Assembly: GCF_005222955.1 (NCBI RefSeq)
Contig: NZ_LWUA01000221.1
Coordinates: 36,361-100,360, forward strand
DNA length: 64,000 nucleotides
Direction of reading: 5' to 3'
Source of the DNA: Blastococcus sp. CCUG 61487
Lineage (GTDB): Bacteria > Actinomycetota > Actinomycetes > Mycobacteriales > Geodermatophilaceae
The notes under the pieces: model-generated
Databases searched by the model: none
What the model was told of the DNA's origin: nothing
The model's input: only the letters and a program-made list of their open reading frames with translations
In this document: positions 1 to 7,760 of the stretch, piece by piece
Layout: each line of letters begins with the position of its first letter
Position numbering within the stretch: the stretch's first letter is position 1
Position numbers and translations under genes: made by a program

Positions 1-1
1 C

Positions 2-235
2 TCCACCGTGGACGCGGTCATCGCCGGCCTCCAGGACGAGCTGGTCGACGCCATCACCCGCGGTGACAAGGTCGCCGTCTCCGGCCTGCTCACCGTCGAG
101 CGCACCCAGCGCTCCGCCCGCACGGGCCGCAACCCGCAGACCGGCGAGGCGATCGAGATCGCAGCCGCGAACACCGTCAAGGTGACCGCCGGCTCGAACC
201 TCAAGAAGGCTGCGGCGGCCGTTCCGGTCTCCTGA
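2..235 (+). CDS. hup: HU-family DNA-binding protein, 5'-truncated by window edge
   Basis: This is the C-terminal ~77 residues of a histone-like HU protein; the start codon lies before the window. The frame is open from base 2. The diagnostic segment is the DNA-binding arm Ala-Arg-Thr-Gly-Arg-Asn-Pro-Gln-Thr-Gly-Glu, followed by the C-terminal helix ending Asn-Leu-Lys-Lys. HU forms dimers that bend DNA in the nucleoid. The protein stops soon after the core fold and lacks the long Lys/Ala-rich tail of mycobacterial HupB, so it is a short-form HU. Identification is firm; the N-terminus cannot be seen. Confidence 0.92.
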   Translation, partial: STVDAVIAGLQDELVDAITRGDKVAVSGLLTVERTQRSARTGRNPQTGEAIEIAAANTVKVTAGSNLKKAAAAVPVS

Positions 236-365
236 CCGACCCGCTCGGCTGACCGCCGTCGGGCGTCGCGCCGCCCCCGTGTGGTCCGGGCCACAGAGCC
301 ATGGGCCAGGATGCGGGGCAGGCGCCGCCCGACGGCGGACGGCGCACAGGGCAGCGGAGGTCCAC

Positions 366-1622
366 GTGGGCAGTGATCTGACCGTCAGCACCGACCCGGC
401 CGAGGTCGGGTTCGACGCCGGCCGCCTGGAGCGGCTCGACCGGCGGCTGGCCCGCTGGGTCGACGACGGCCAGCTGCCCGGCTTCCTCGTGACCGTGGCC
501 CGCCACGGCAAGCTGGTGCACGTCGGCAAGGGCGGCCTCCGGGACATGGAGGCCGGGCTCCCCGTCGAGGACGACACCCGCTGGCGCATCTTCTCGATGA
601 CCAAGCCGATCACCTCGGTCGCGGCGATGATGCTGTACGAGGAGGGGGCCTTCGAGCTCACCGACCCGATCAGCAGGTGGCTGCCCGAGTTCGCCGAGAC
701 CCGCGTCTACGTGGCGGGCTCCGCGCAGAAGCCGGTGACCGTGCCGCAGATCGAGCCGATTCGCGTGTGGCACCTGCTCACCCACACCTCCGGGCTGACC
801 TACGGCTTCCACCACGCGCACCCGGTGGACGCGATCTACCGCGCCATGGGCCACGAGTGGGGCACCCCGCGCGGCGCCGACTCCGCCGAGGTCTGCCGCC
901 AGTGGGCCTCCGCGCCGCTGGTGTTCCAGCCGGGCAGCGAGTGGAACTACGGCGTCTCCACCGACGTCCTGGGCCGGCTGGTCGAGGTGGTCTCCGGGCA
1001 GACGCTGGGCGAGTTCTTCGCCGCGCGGATCTTCGCGCCGCTGGGCATGCGCGACACCTCGTTCGGACTGCGCCCCGAGGACGACCCGGAGTCAATGGCC
1101 CGCCTCTACCTGGCGACGCCGGGCACCCCGGGTGGCCCGTCGTCCGGCATGACCTTCAGCGAGGCGATGGACCGCGGCGCGCACAAGGCGCCGGCGTTCG
1201 AGTCCGGCGGCGGCGGGCTGGTCTCCACCGCGGGTGACTACCTGCGGTTCGTCGAGATGCTCCGCCGCGGCGGCTCCTACGACGGCGGGCGCCTGCTCAG
1301 CCCCCGCACGATCCGGCAGATGCGGACCAACCACCTGCCCGGGAACGTGGACCTCGCGACGTACGGCCGGCCGTTGTTCGCCGAGACCCCCATGCGCGGC
1401 GTCGGCTTCGGGCTCGGCTTCTCGATGGTGCTGGACCCGGCGGCGTACGGCGTGGTCTCCAGCCCCGGCGACTACAGCTGGGGCGGCGCGGCGTCGACGG
1501 CGTTCTACGTGGACCCGGTCGAGGACGTGACGGTCGGCTTCTACACGCAGCTGCTGCCCTCGAGCACCCTGCCGATCCGCAACTACCTGCGCCAACTGGT
1601 CAACCAGGCCCTCGTCGACTGA
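366..1622 (+). CDS. Serine hydrolase, beta-lactamase class C / esterase family VIII fold
   Basis: A 418-residue serine hydrolase of the class C beta-lactamase/penicillin-binding superfamily. The nucleophile motif Ser-Met-Thr-Lys lies at residues 77-80, and a Tyr-containing second motif (Trp-Asn-Tyr-Gly) puts the likely general base at Tyr195. His-Thr-Ser-Gly-Leu and the C-terminal Trp-Gly-Gly-Ala-Ala block also fit the family. The GTG at 366 is chosen because GCGGAGG sits 6 nt upstream; the frame stays open further upstream but that part is low-complexity. No signal peptide is visible, so a cytoplasmic esterase or beta-lactamase-like hydrolase is likelier than a secreted resistance enzyme. 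Substrate unknown. Confidence 0.85.
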   Translation: MGSDLTVSTDPAEVGFDAGRLERLDRRLARWVDDGQLPGFLVTVARHGKLVHVGKGGLRDMEAGLPVEDDTRWRIFSMTKPITSVAAMMLYEEGAFELTDPISRWLPEFAETRVYVAGSAQKPVTVPQIEPIRVWHLLTHTSGLTYGFHHAHPVDAIYRAMGHEWGTPRGADSAEVCRQWASAPLVFQPGSEWNYGVSTDVLGRLVEVVSGQTLGEFFAARIFAPLGMRDTSFGLRPEDDPESMARLYLATPGTPGGPSSGMTFSEAMDRGAHKAPAFESGGGGLVSTAGDYLRFVEMLRRGGSYDGGRLLSPRTIRQMRTNHLPGNVDLATYGRPLFAETPMRGVGFGLGFSMVLDPAAYGVVSSPGDYSWGGAASTAFYVDPVEDVTVGFYTQLLPSSTLPIRNYLRQLVNQALVD

Positions 1623-1633
1623 CCCGCGGCCGG

Positions 1634-1713
1634 GATCAGGTGACCTGATCGTGCAGCGTCCTCCCTCACGTCCCACGGTGAGGGAGGACCGTCGGGGATC
1701 AGGTCACCTGATC
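1634..1713. repeat. 80-bp dyad repeat, copy 1 (convergent intergenic)
   Basis: Outer GATCAGGTGACCTGATC (1634-1650) and GATCAGGTCACCTGATC (1697-1713) flank an inner hairpin with arms CGTCCTCCCTCAC and GTGAGGGAGGAC. It lies between the convergent hydrolase and MaoC genes and could terminate both. It is one of eight copies in the window. Confidence 0.9.
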
Positions 1714-1727
1714 ATCGCGGAGGCGGG

Positions 1728-2189
1728 TCAGACGTAGCGGCGGGAGACCGTCGTTGCGACGCAGGCCGGCTTGCTGCCGCCCTCGATCTCGATGGTCGCC
1801 GTCACGACCATGTGCAGGCCGCCGTCGATCGGCGTCACCGAGTCCAGCGTCGCCCCGGCCCGGATCCGGCTGCCCACGGGCACCGGCGAGGGGAACCGCA
1901 CCTTGTCGCTGCCGTAGTTGACGCCCATCCGGAAGCCGGTGGTCTCGAGGATCTGCGGCATCAGCATCGGCAGCATCGACAGCGTCAGGTAGCCGTGCGC
2001 GATCGGGCCGCCGAAGGGGCTCTCCTTCTTCGCGCGCTCCGGGTCGACGTGGATCCACTGGTGGTCGCCGGTGGCCTCCGCGAACTGGTTTACCCGCTCC
2101 TGCGTGACCTCCACCCAGTCGCTGTACCCGAGGTGCTGCCCGACCAGCGCCTGGACGCCCTCGACACCGTGCGCCGTCGTCTTCGCCAT
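1728..2189 (-). CDS. MaoC-like (R)-hydratase / dehydratase
   Basis: A 153-residue single hot-dog-fold protein of the MaoC/(R)-enoyl-CoA hydratase family. The active-site signature runs from Ala-Thr-Gly-Asp-His-Gln-Trp-Ile-His through Pro-Phe-Gly-Gly-Pro-Ile-Ala-His-Gly-Tyr, carrying the catalytic Asp/His of hydratase 2. Such enzymes hydrate trans-2-enoyl-CoA in beta-oxidation or polyhydroxyalkanoate metabolism. The ATG at 2189 has a GGGGAG-type ribosome site; the frame extends upstream but adds no family sequence. It diverges from folP2, with the two starts about 70 bp apart. Acyl chain preference cannot be read from sequence. Confidence 0.9.
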   Translation of the reverse strand: MAKTTAHGVEGVQALVGQHLGYSDWVEVTQERVNQFAEATGDHQWIHVDPERAKKESPFGGPIAHGYLTLSMLPMLMPQILETTGFRMGVNYGSDKVRFPSPVPVGSRIRAGATLDSVTPIDGGLHMVVTATIEIEGGSKPACVATTVSRRYV

Positions 2190-2259
2190 GTGCTCTCTCC
2201 CCTTCCGAGCGGTCTGATTGGCTGACCCCATCACATCGGCCTCGTCGAGGGGGAACGGG

Positions 2260-3120
2260 TTGCTCCGGATCGGTGGGCTGGACGTCCCGGACGGCGGCTT
2301 CGTCCTCATGGCGATCGTGAACCGGACACCCGACTCGTTCTACGACCGGGGCGCCACGTTCGCGATGGCCGCGGCGCTGGGGCGGGTGGACCAGGTCGTG
2401 GCCGAGGGCGCGGACATGGTCGACGTCGGCGGGGTCAAGGCGGCGCCCGGTGACGACGTCGACCCCGCGGAGGAGATCCGCCGGACCGTCGACCTGGTCG
2501 CCGCCATCCGCGCCGCGCACCCGACGCTGCCGCTGTCGATCGACACCTGGCGGGCGGAGGTCGCGCGCGAGGCGCTGGCCGCCGGCGCCGACGTCGTCAA
2601 CGACGCCTGGGGCGGGGTGGACCCGGACCTCGCCGCCGTGGCCGCGGAGGCGGGTGCCGGCCTCGTGTGCACGCACGCCGGCGGGCTGCCGCCGCGCACC
2701 CGGCCGCACCGGGTGCAGTACGACGACGTCGTCGCCGACATCGTCGCCCGGACGACGGCGCTGGCCGAGGCCGCCGTCGCCGCGGGGGTGGACCGCGAGC
2801 GGGTGATGATCGACCCGGGGCACGACTTCGGGAAGAACACCCGGCACTCGCTGGAGGCGACGCGGCGGCTCGACGAGATGGTCGCGACGGGCTGGCCGGT
2901 GCTGGTGGCGCTGTCGAACAAGGACTTCGTCGGCGAGACGCTCGGCGTCCCGCTGGAGGAGCGGCTGACCGGCACGCTCGCGGCGACGGCGGTCAGCGCC
3001 TGGCTGGGGGCGCGGGTGTTCCGGGCGCACGACGTCGCCGCGACCCGGCAGACGCTGGACATGGTGGCCTCGATCCGGGGCACCCGCCCGCCGGTGCGGA
3101 CCGTCCGCGGCCTCGCCTGA
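2260..3120 (+). CDS. folP2: Dihydropteroate synthase paralogue FolP2
   Basis: A 286-residue TIM-barrel protein of the pterin-binding family. The N-terminal Ala-Ile-Val-Asn-Arg-Thr-Pro-Asp-Ser-Phe block is the pterin/DHPS signature. Ser-Ile-Asp-Thr-Trp, Asn-Asp-Ala-Trp-Gly-Gly, Asp-Pro-Gly-His-Asp-Phe-Gly-Lys and the ending Arg-Thr-Val-Arg-Gly-Leu-Ala match, from memory, mycobacterial FolP2 (Rv1207) rather than folate-pathway FolP1. FolP2 is reported not to supply normal DHPS activity in mycobacteria, so its reaction is uncertain. No other folate gene lies nearby. The TTG at 2260 is chosen because AGGGGG precedes it by 7 nt; a TTG at 2218 is the alternative. Confidence 0.85.
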   Translation: MLRIGGLDVPDGGFVLMAIVNRTPDSFYDRGATFAMAAALGRVDQVVAEGADMVDVGGVKAAPGDDVDPAEEIRRTVDLVAAIRAAHPTLPLSIDTWRAEVAREALAAGADVVNDAWGGVDPDLAAVAAEAGAGLVCTHAGGLPPRTRPHRVQYDDVVADIVARTTALAEAAVAAGVDRERVMIDPGHDFGKNTRHSLEATRRLDEMVATGWPVLVALSNKDFVGETLGVPLEERLTGTLAATAVSAWLGARVFRAHDVAATRQTLDMVASIRGTRPPVRTVRGLA

Positions 3121-3130
3121 ACGCGGCGAC

Positions 3131-3189
3131 GATCAGGTGACCTGATCGTGGCGCCTCCTCCCCCACGGTGTGCGCTGAGGGAGGACGCT
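3131..3189. repeat. Dyad repeat, copy 2 (one-sided)
   Basis: It contains one outer palindrome GATCAGGTGACCTGATC (3131-3147) and the inner hairpin (CCTCCTCCCCCAC / GCTGAGGGAGGACG). The second outer palindrome is missing, replaced by a further GGGAGGGAGGACG segment near 3195-3208. It lies 10 bp after the folP2 stop. Confidence 0.8.
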
Positions 3190-3301
3190 GCACGGGGAGG
3201 GAGGACGGCGTCGCGGCGGCCTGCGAACGTCTTCCGCGTCCCCCATCGACGGGTCTAGCGTGCGCCGCGTCAGAGAGGCCACATCCCCCGAGGAGGCCGC
3301 C

Positions 3302-3685
3302 ATGAGCGGTCGGGTCGTGCACTTCGAGGTCCCGTTCGACGACGCGGACCGCGCGCGCAGCTTCTACGCGAACGCCTTCGGCTGGCAGCTCCTGGAGATG
3401 CCGGAGATGGGCTACACGATCGTGACGACGGGGCCCAGCGGCGACGAGGGGCCGACCGAGAAGGGCTTCATCAACGGCGGCATGCTCTCCCGGTCGGACT
3501 CGGCCGCCAGCGGACCCGTCCTCGTGCTGGACGTGGAGAGCATCGACGAGTCGCTGCGCCGGATCGGTGACCTGGGCGGCGCCACCGTCGTCGGGCGGAC
3601 CCCTGTCGGCGACATGGGCTTCGCCGCCTACTTCACCGACCCCGAGGGCAACGTGATGGGCCTCTGGGAGACCGCCACCGGCTGA
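3302..3685 (+). CDS. VOC-family (glyoxalase/dioxygenase-fold) protein
   Basis: A 127-residue vicinal-oxygen-chelate fold protein with the paired beta-alpha-beta-beta-beta units typical of glyoxalase/bleomycin-resistance proteins. It begins Gly-Arg-Val-Val-His-Phe-Glu and ends Phe-Thr-Asp-Pro-Glu-Gly-Asn-Val-Met-Gly-Leu-Trp, the standard metal-Glu end of this family. The His near the N-terminus and the C-terminal Glu are the expected metal ligands. ATG at 3302 is preceded by GAGGAGG. Substrate unknown. Dyad repeats flank it on both sides, so it is probably transcribed on its own. Confidence 0.88.
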   Translation: MSGRVVHFEVPFDDADRARSFYANAFGWQLLEMPEMGYTIVTTGPSGDEGPTEKGFINGGMLSRSDSAASGPVLVLDVESIDESLRRIGDLGGATVVGRTPVGDMGFAAYFTDPEGNVMGLWETATG

Positions 3686-3700
3686 CGCCGCCCTCCCCCT

Positions 3701-3785
3701 GATGATCAGGGAACCTGATCATCAGGCGTCCTCCCTCAGTGTCGGACGTGAGGGAGGCGGCAGAACGACCAGGGAACCTGATCGT
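3701..3785. repeat. Dyad repeat, copy 3 (GGGAACC variant)
   Basis: Outer elements are GATCAGGGAACCTGATC (within 3701-3723) and GACCAGGGAACCTGATC (3767-3783). The inner hairpin is GTCCTCCCTCA / TGAGGGAGG. The centre of both outer palindromes changed together (GGTGACC to GGGAACC), which suggests concerted constraint. Confidence 0.8.
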
Positions 3786-3803
3786 CATCGCCCCAGCGGC
3801 GGT

Positions 3804-3809
3804 TAGGTT
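3804..3809 (+). promoter_or_regulatory. Leaderless -10 element (TAGGTT)
   Basis: TAGGTT ends 7 nt before the ATG at 3817 and there is no Shine-Dalgarno sequence between. This spacing places the transcription start at or next to the start codon. Confidence 0.55.
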
Positions 3810-3816
3810 GCCGGGC

Positions 3817-4242
3817 ATGGCCGCCACGGGATTCCTCACCGCCGACGAGCTCAACGACCTGCTCCCGGGCACCTTCCCCGGACTGCTCGGCATCGTCGTC
3901 GACACCCACGAGCCCGGGCGGCTGTCCAGCCACCTCGACATCCGCCCCGAACTGCTCGCGCCCAACGGCTACCTGCACGCCGGCACGGTCGTCACGCTCG
4001 CCGACACCTCCTGCGGGCTGCCCACCCGCGCCCTGCTGCCCGAGGGGTCCAGCGGCTTCACCACCATCGAGCTCAAGAGCAACCACCTGGGGACGGCGCG
4101 CGAGGGGCGGATCACCTGCACGGCGACCAACGTGCACGCGGGCCGGACGACGCAGGTGTGGGACGCCGTGGTCTCGAACGCCGCGAACGGGAAGACGATC
4201 GCGCTGTTCCGGTGCACCCAGTCGGTGCTCTGGCCGCGCTGA
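3817..4242 (+). CDS. PaaI-family hot-dog thioesterase
   Basis: A 141-residue PaaI/YbgC-type acyl-CoA thioesterase. The hot-dog active-site helix reads Asn-Gly-Tyr-Leu-His-Ala-Gly-Thr-Val-Val-Thr-Leu-Ala-Asp-Thr, with the helix Asp as the usual catalytic acid. It is followed by Ser-Asn-His-Leu-Gly-Thr and Ala-Arg-Glu-Gly in the expected order. It probably hydrolyses an aromatic or medium-chain acyl-CoA in the cytoplasm. The next gene, 86 bp downstream, is an acyl-CoA ligase, so the pair may activate and recycle related acyl-CoAs. The start is set by the leaderless -10; a longer frame upstream runs into the dyad repeat and is discarded. Confidence 0.88.
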   Translation: MAATGFLTADELNDLLPGTFPGLLGIVVDTHEPGRLSSHLDIRPELLAPNGYLHAGTVVTLADTSCGLPTRALLPEGSSGFTTIELKSNHLGTAREGRITCTATNVHAGRTTQVWDAVVSNAANGKTIALFRCTQSVLWPR

Positions 4243-4276
4243 CCCGGAGGTCCGCCCGGTCAACCCCCTCGTGACG

Positions 4277-4305
4277 GGCGCCACGCCGGATGTGAGACTG
4301 GCGCC
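4277..4305. promoter_or_regulatory. Candidate operator upstream of acyl-CoA ligase
   Basis: The inverted repeat GGCGCCA (4277-4283) / TGGCGCC (4299-4305), with a 15-bp spacer, ends 23 bp before the GTG start at 4329. Position and symmetry suit a dimeric repressor. No regulator gene adjoins it, so this is inference. Confidence 0.35.
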
Positions 4306-4328
4306 ACACCAGCATCGAGGAGGAACCC

Positions 4329-5924
4329 GTGGCACTGGCCAGCCCGTATCCCGAGGTCGAGATCCCGAACACGTCCGTCCCGGAGGCCGTCCTCGCCGCC
4401 GGCAGGGAGCGCCCCGATGCGCCCGCGCTGGTCGACGGGCTCAAGGGCGACGTCATCACCCACGGGCAGCTGGCCCAGTACGTCGACCGCGTCGCGGCCA
4501 ACCTGCACGCCCGGGGCCTGCGGAAGGGCGACGTCGTCGCCGTCTTCTGCCCCAACACCCAGTGGTTCCCCGTGGTCTTCCACGGCATCGCGGCCGCCGG
4601 CTGCGTGATGAGCCCGATCAACTCGCTCTACACGCCCGACGAGATCGCCTTCCAGCTCAAGGACTCCGGCGCGAAGATCCTGATCACGATCTCGCTGTTC
4701 ATGGACCGGGCGACGGCGGCGGCCGAGAAGTCCCCGGTCGACGAGATCATCGTCCTCGACGGCGCGGAGGGGCACGCCAACCTCTTCGACCTGCTCGGCG
4801 CGGACGCGCCCAGCGTCACGGTCGACTTCGACCCGGCGAACGACCTGGTCACGCTGCCCTACTCCAGCGGCACCACGGGGCTGCCCAAGGGCGTCATGCT
4901 CACCCACCGCAACCTGGTCGCGAACGTGACCCAGTGCCTGCCGCTGCTCAAGACGACGGCGGACGAGCGGATCATCGCCGTCCTGCCGTTCTTCCACATC
5001 TACGGCCTGACCGTGCTCATGAACCAGGGCCTGGCGCTCGGCGGCACCGTGGTGACCCTGCCCCGGTTCGAGCTCGAGGACTTCCTCCGCACCATCCAGG
5101 ACCACAAGATCACCCGGGCGTTCGTGGCGCCGCCCATCCTGCTGGCGCTGGCCAAGCACCCGATGGTCGACCAGTACGACCTGAGCTCGCTGACCTCCAT
5201 CCTCTCCGGCGCCGCGCCGCTGGACGAGCAGCTGGCGCTGGCGGTCGAGCAGCGGCTGCGGGCGAAGGGCGGGGAGGTCATCGTCGCCCAGGGCTACGGC
5301 ATGACCGAGCTGTCGCCGGTCTCGCACACCTCCCCCGACCCCGGCGCGCTGCCCCCGGGCTTCACGGGCGAGGTGCCCAAGGGCTCGGTCGGCTTCGCGA
5401 TCCCGAACACCGAGTGCCGGCTGGTCGACCCGGCCACGGGTCAGGACGCCGCCCCGGGCGAGCGGGGTGAGCTGTGGGTCCGGGGGCCGCAGGTCATGAA
5501 GGGCTACCTCAACAACGAGGAGGCCACCCGGTCCACCGTGGACGCCGAGGGCTGGCTGCACACCGGCGACGTCGCCGTGGTCGACGAGCACGGCATCTAC
5601 ACCGTCGTCGACCGGGTGAAGGAGCTGATCAAGTACAAGGGCTACCAGGTGGCCCCCGCCGAGCTCGAGGCCGTGCTGCTCAACCACCCGGAGATCGCCG
5701 ACGCGGCGGTCATCGGCGTCCCGGACAAGGAGAGCGGCGAGGAGCTGCCCAAGGCCTACGTCGTCCGCGCCGCGGGCTCCGACCTCTCCGAGGAGTCGGT
5801 CATGGCCTTCATGGCCGAGCGGGTCGCGCCGCACAAGAAGATCCGCTTCGTCGAGTTCATCGACGAGGTGCCGAAGTCGTCGGCGGGCAAGATCCTCCGC
5901 AAGGAGCTCAAGGCCCGCGCCTGA
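4329..5924 (+). CDS. AMP-forming acyl-CoA ligase (4-coumarate:CoA ligase-like)
   Basis: A 531-residue ANL-superfamily adenylating enzyme. It shows the P-loop-like Tyr-Ser-Ser-Gly-Thr-Thr-Gly-Leu-Pro-Lys-Gly from residue 178, Tyr-Gly-Met-Thr-Glu near 323, Gly-Trp-Leu-His-Thr-Gly-Asp near 408-414, the hinge Asp-Arg-Val-Lys-Glu, and the C-terminal catalytic Lys521 in Ser-Ala-Gly-Lys-Ile-Leu-Arg-Lys. It makes acyl-AMP, then acyl-CoA. The layout most resembles 4-coumarate:CoA ligase-type enzymes, so an aryl or medium-chain carboxylate is a fair guess. GTG at 4329 follows GAGGAGGA. A strong hairpin ends the transcript. Confidence 0.9.
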   Translation: MALASPYPEVEIPNTSVPEAVLAAGRERPDAPALVDGLKGDVITHGQLAQYVDRVAANLHARGLRKGDVVAVFCPNTQWFPVVFHGIAAAGCVMSPINSLYTPDEIAFQLKDSGAKILITISLFMDRATAAAEKSPVDEIIVLDGAEGHANLFDLLGADAPSVTVDFDPANDLVTLPYSSGTTGLPKGVMLTHRNLVANVTQCLPLLKTTADERIIAVLPFFHIYGLTVLMNQGLALGGTVVTLPRFELEDFLRTIQDHKITRAFVAPPILLALAKHPMVDQYDLSSLTSILSGAAPLDEQLALAVEQRLRAKGGEVIVAQGYGMTELSPVSHTSPDPGALPPGFTGEVPKGSVGFAIPNTECRLVDPATGQDAAPGERGELWVRGPQVMKGYLNNEEATRSTVDAEGWLHTGDVAVVDEHGIYTVVDRVKELIKYKGYQVAPAELEAVLLNHPEIADAAVIGVPDKESGEELPKAYVVRAAGSDLSEESVMAFMAERVAPHKKIRFVEFIDEVPKSSAGKILRKELKARA

Positions 5925-5938
5925 CGCACCGCCCCGTC

Positions 5939-5970
5939 GGCCCGGCCCCGCGACCGCGTGGGGCCGGGCC
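5939..5970. terminator. Bidirectional GC hairpin terminator
   Basis: Perfect 11-bp arms GGCCCGGCCCC (5939-5949) and GGGGCCGGGCC (5960-5970) enclose a 10-nt loop. It sits between the convergent acyl-CoA ligase and AraC genes. No T-tract follows, as is common in high-GC actinobacteria. Confidence 0.75.
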
Positions 5971-5978
5971 GGCGCGCG

Positions 5979-6923
5979 TCAGTCGACGGCCCGCACGGTG
6001 ACCGGGGGCACCCCGGTCACCCGCTTGTAGGCCCGGGAGAACGCCGCCTCGGACTCGTACCCCAGCCGCCGGGCGACCTCGCCCACCCGCGCGCCGCGGG
6101 CGAGGTCGGCGGTGGCCAGGTGCATCCGCCAGCGGGTGACGTAGCGCAGGGCCGGCTCACCGGCCAGCTCGGTGAACCGGGCGGCGAACGCGGACCGGGA
6201 CATCCGCGCCTCCGCCGCCAGCCGGTCCAGCGTCCAGGCCGCGCCCGGCTCGCGGTGCACCCGGGCCACCGCACGCCCGACCTGCGGGTCGCGCAGCGCG
6301 CGCAGCCAGCCCGGGCCGTGCTCGCCGCTGTCCAGCCAGCCCCGGATCGCCTGGACGACGACGACGTCGGCGAGCCGGGTGACGACCGCCTCCGCTCCCG
6401 GCCGGTCGTGCCGGACCTCGTCGGCGATCATCCCGAGCAGCACGGTCAACCAGCCGCCCCGCGCGGCGTCGGCGGTGTCCACGAGCAGCACCGGCGGCAG
6501 CAGCCCCAGCAGGTGCCCGGCGCCCGGACGCTCCGGCTCCAGCACACCGCACACCAGGCGGGCCGGTGCGCCACCGCCGTCCAACCGCAGCACGGAGTAG
6601 TGCTCGCCCAGGTACTCCTGCGGCAGCAGATCGGCACGGCCCTCGATCCGCGCGCCGGCGTCGCTGCGCAGCACGTGCCCGCGGCCGTGCGGCACCAGCG
6701 CGAGATCACCGGAGCGCAGCGGGTGGGTCTCGCCGTCGACCTCGAGCAGGCAGCTCCCCTCGGTGACGAGGTGGAAGCTCACGCAGGCCGGCAGCGCCGG
6801 CATCTCCACACCCCACGGAGCACTGCCCTCGGCCCGGCAGTAGAAGGTCCCCCGCATGCGCAGGTCCCCCAGCACGGGTCCGAGGGGGTCGACGGGCGCC
6901 CACGGGGCGGCGGGGTCGGGCAC
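5979..6923 (-). CDS. AraC-family regulator with N-terminal cupin domain
   Basis: A 314-residue one-component regulator. Residues ~1-190 form a cupin-type ligand domain (Cupin_6/AraC-binding style, with Leu-Val-Pro-His-Gly-Arg-Gly-His). Residues ~215-310 hold two AraC helix-turn-helices, ending Ser-Glu-Ala-Ala-Phe-Ser-Arg-Ala-Tyr-Lys-Arg. Regulators of this type commonly control the divergent neighbour, here an NAD(P)-binding reductase that starts 153 bp away across an inverted repeat. Inducer unknown; a reactive or redox-active small molecule would fit the reductase and quinone oxidoreductase next door. Confidence 0.9.
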   Translation of the reverse strand: MPDPAAPWAPVDPLGPVLGDLRMRGTFYCRAEGSAPWGVEMPALPACVSFHLVTEGSCLLEVDGETHPLRSGDLALVPHGRGHVLRSDAGARIEGRADLLPQEYLGEHYSVLRLDGGGAPARLVCGVLEPERPGAGHLLGLLPPVLLVDTADAARGGWLTVLLGMIADEVRHDRPGAEAVVTRLADVVVVQAIRGWLDSGEHGPGWLRALRDPQVGRAVARVHREPGAAWTLDRLAAEARMSRSAFAARFTELAGEPALRYVTRWRMHLATADLARGARVGEVARRLGYESEAAFSRAYKRVTGVPPVTVRAVD

Positions 6924-6971
6924 CGGCTCAGTCTCGTCGTGGACGACCGGCGGCGTCCAGATGCACTGGAC

Positions 6972-7004
6972 GAACGGTCATGAAATCCGGACGCTCGACC
7001 GTTC
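6972..7004. promoter_or_regulatory. Candidate AraC operator in divergent promoter region
   Basis: GAACGGTC (6972-6979) and GACCGTTC (6997-7004) form a perfect 8-bp inverted repeat with a 17-bp spacer. It lies between the divergent AraC gene and the NAD(P)-binding protein gene, which suits control of both. Confidence 0.45.
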
Positions 7005-7076
7005 TTCGCTGCCGGTCGTCCCGCGACGCTGGACCGTGCCGGTCGCAGGGGCCGGCGCCGAGCAAGGGAGCGAGTC

Positions 7077-7751
7077 ATGCAGGTGCTGGTCGTGGGTGCG
7101 ACGGGTGGATCGGGCCGGGCGGCAGTGGCCGCTCTGGCCGCGGAGGGGCACGGGGTGACCGCGCTGGCCCGGCGGGCGAGCACGGAGCTGGCCGGGCTGC
7201 CGGGCGTCCGGCCGGTCGACGGCGACGCCACGGTGCCCGACGACGTCGACGCCGCGGTGCGAGGCCAGGACGCCGTGGTGGTGACGCTCGGGATCACGGA
7301 GAGCGCGCTGCGGGTCCGGCTGCGGGGCAGCTCGGGCACGCCGGCCGACGTCCGGTCGCGGGGCACGGCCGCGGTCGTCGCGGCCATGCGACGGCACGGG
7401 GTGCGGCGGCTGGTCGTCCAGTCCTCCTACGGCGTGGGCGAGACCCGTCACCTGCTGCCGTTGTCGGCGCGGCTGGTCTTCGCCTTGCTGCTGAGGCCGC
7501 AGATCGCCGACCACGAGGTGCAGGAGGACGTCGTTCGCAGCAGCGGGCTGGACTGGACGCTGGTGCAGCCGGTCTACCTCACCGACGGCGACGAGCCGGC
7601 GGTGCTCACCACCGACGGCTCGGTCGAGGGGATGAAGGTCTCGCGGCGCGCGGTCGGCGGGGTCCTGGCCCGGCTGGCCACGGGTGGCGACGACGTCGGC
7701 CGCTGCGTCGCGGTCTCCGGCGGCGTCCCGGTGGCCGCGGGCGCGGCCTAG
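7077..7751 (+). CDS. NAD(P)H-binding SDR-like protein (NmrA/YwnB type)
   Basis: A 224-residue atypical short-chain dehydrogenase/NAD(P)-binding protein. The Rossmann glycine motif Gly-Ala-Thr-Gly-Gly-Ser-Gly lies at residues 7-13, and Gln-Ser-Ser-Tyr-Gly-Val-Gly later in the fold is typical of the NAD(P)-binding_10 family. No Tyr-x-x-x-Lys pair is evident, so it may be a redox sensor or a reductase of unusual type. AAGGGAGCGAG precedes the ATG. It ends where the quinone oxidoreductase promoter begins: its TAG stop is part of that -10. The divergent AraC gene is the likely regulator. Confidence 0.85.
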   Translation: MQVLVVGATGGSGRAAVAALAAEGHGVTALARRASTELAGLPGVRPVDGDATVPDDVDAAVRGQDAVVVTLGITESALRVRLRGSSGTPADVRSRGTAAVVAAMRRHGVRRLVVQSSYGVGETRHLLPLSARLVFALLLRPQIADHEVQEDVVRSSGLDWTLVQPVYLTDGDEPAVLTTDGSVEGMKVSRRAVGGVLARLATGGDDVGRCVAVSGGVPVAAGAA

Positions 7752-7754
7752 GGT
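7749..7754 (+). promoter_or_regulatory. Leaderless -10 (TAGGGT) overlapping upstream stop
   Basis: TAGGGT ends 6 nt before the ATG at 7761, and its first three bases are the stop codon of the preceding gene. There is no ribosome site, so a separate leaderless transcript is likely. Confidence 0.6.
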
Positions 7755-7760
7755 CGGGGC

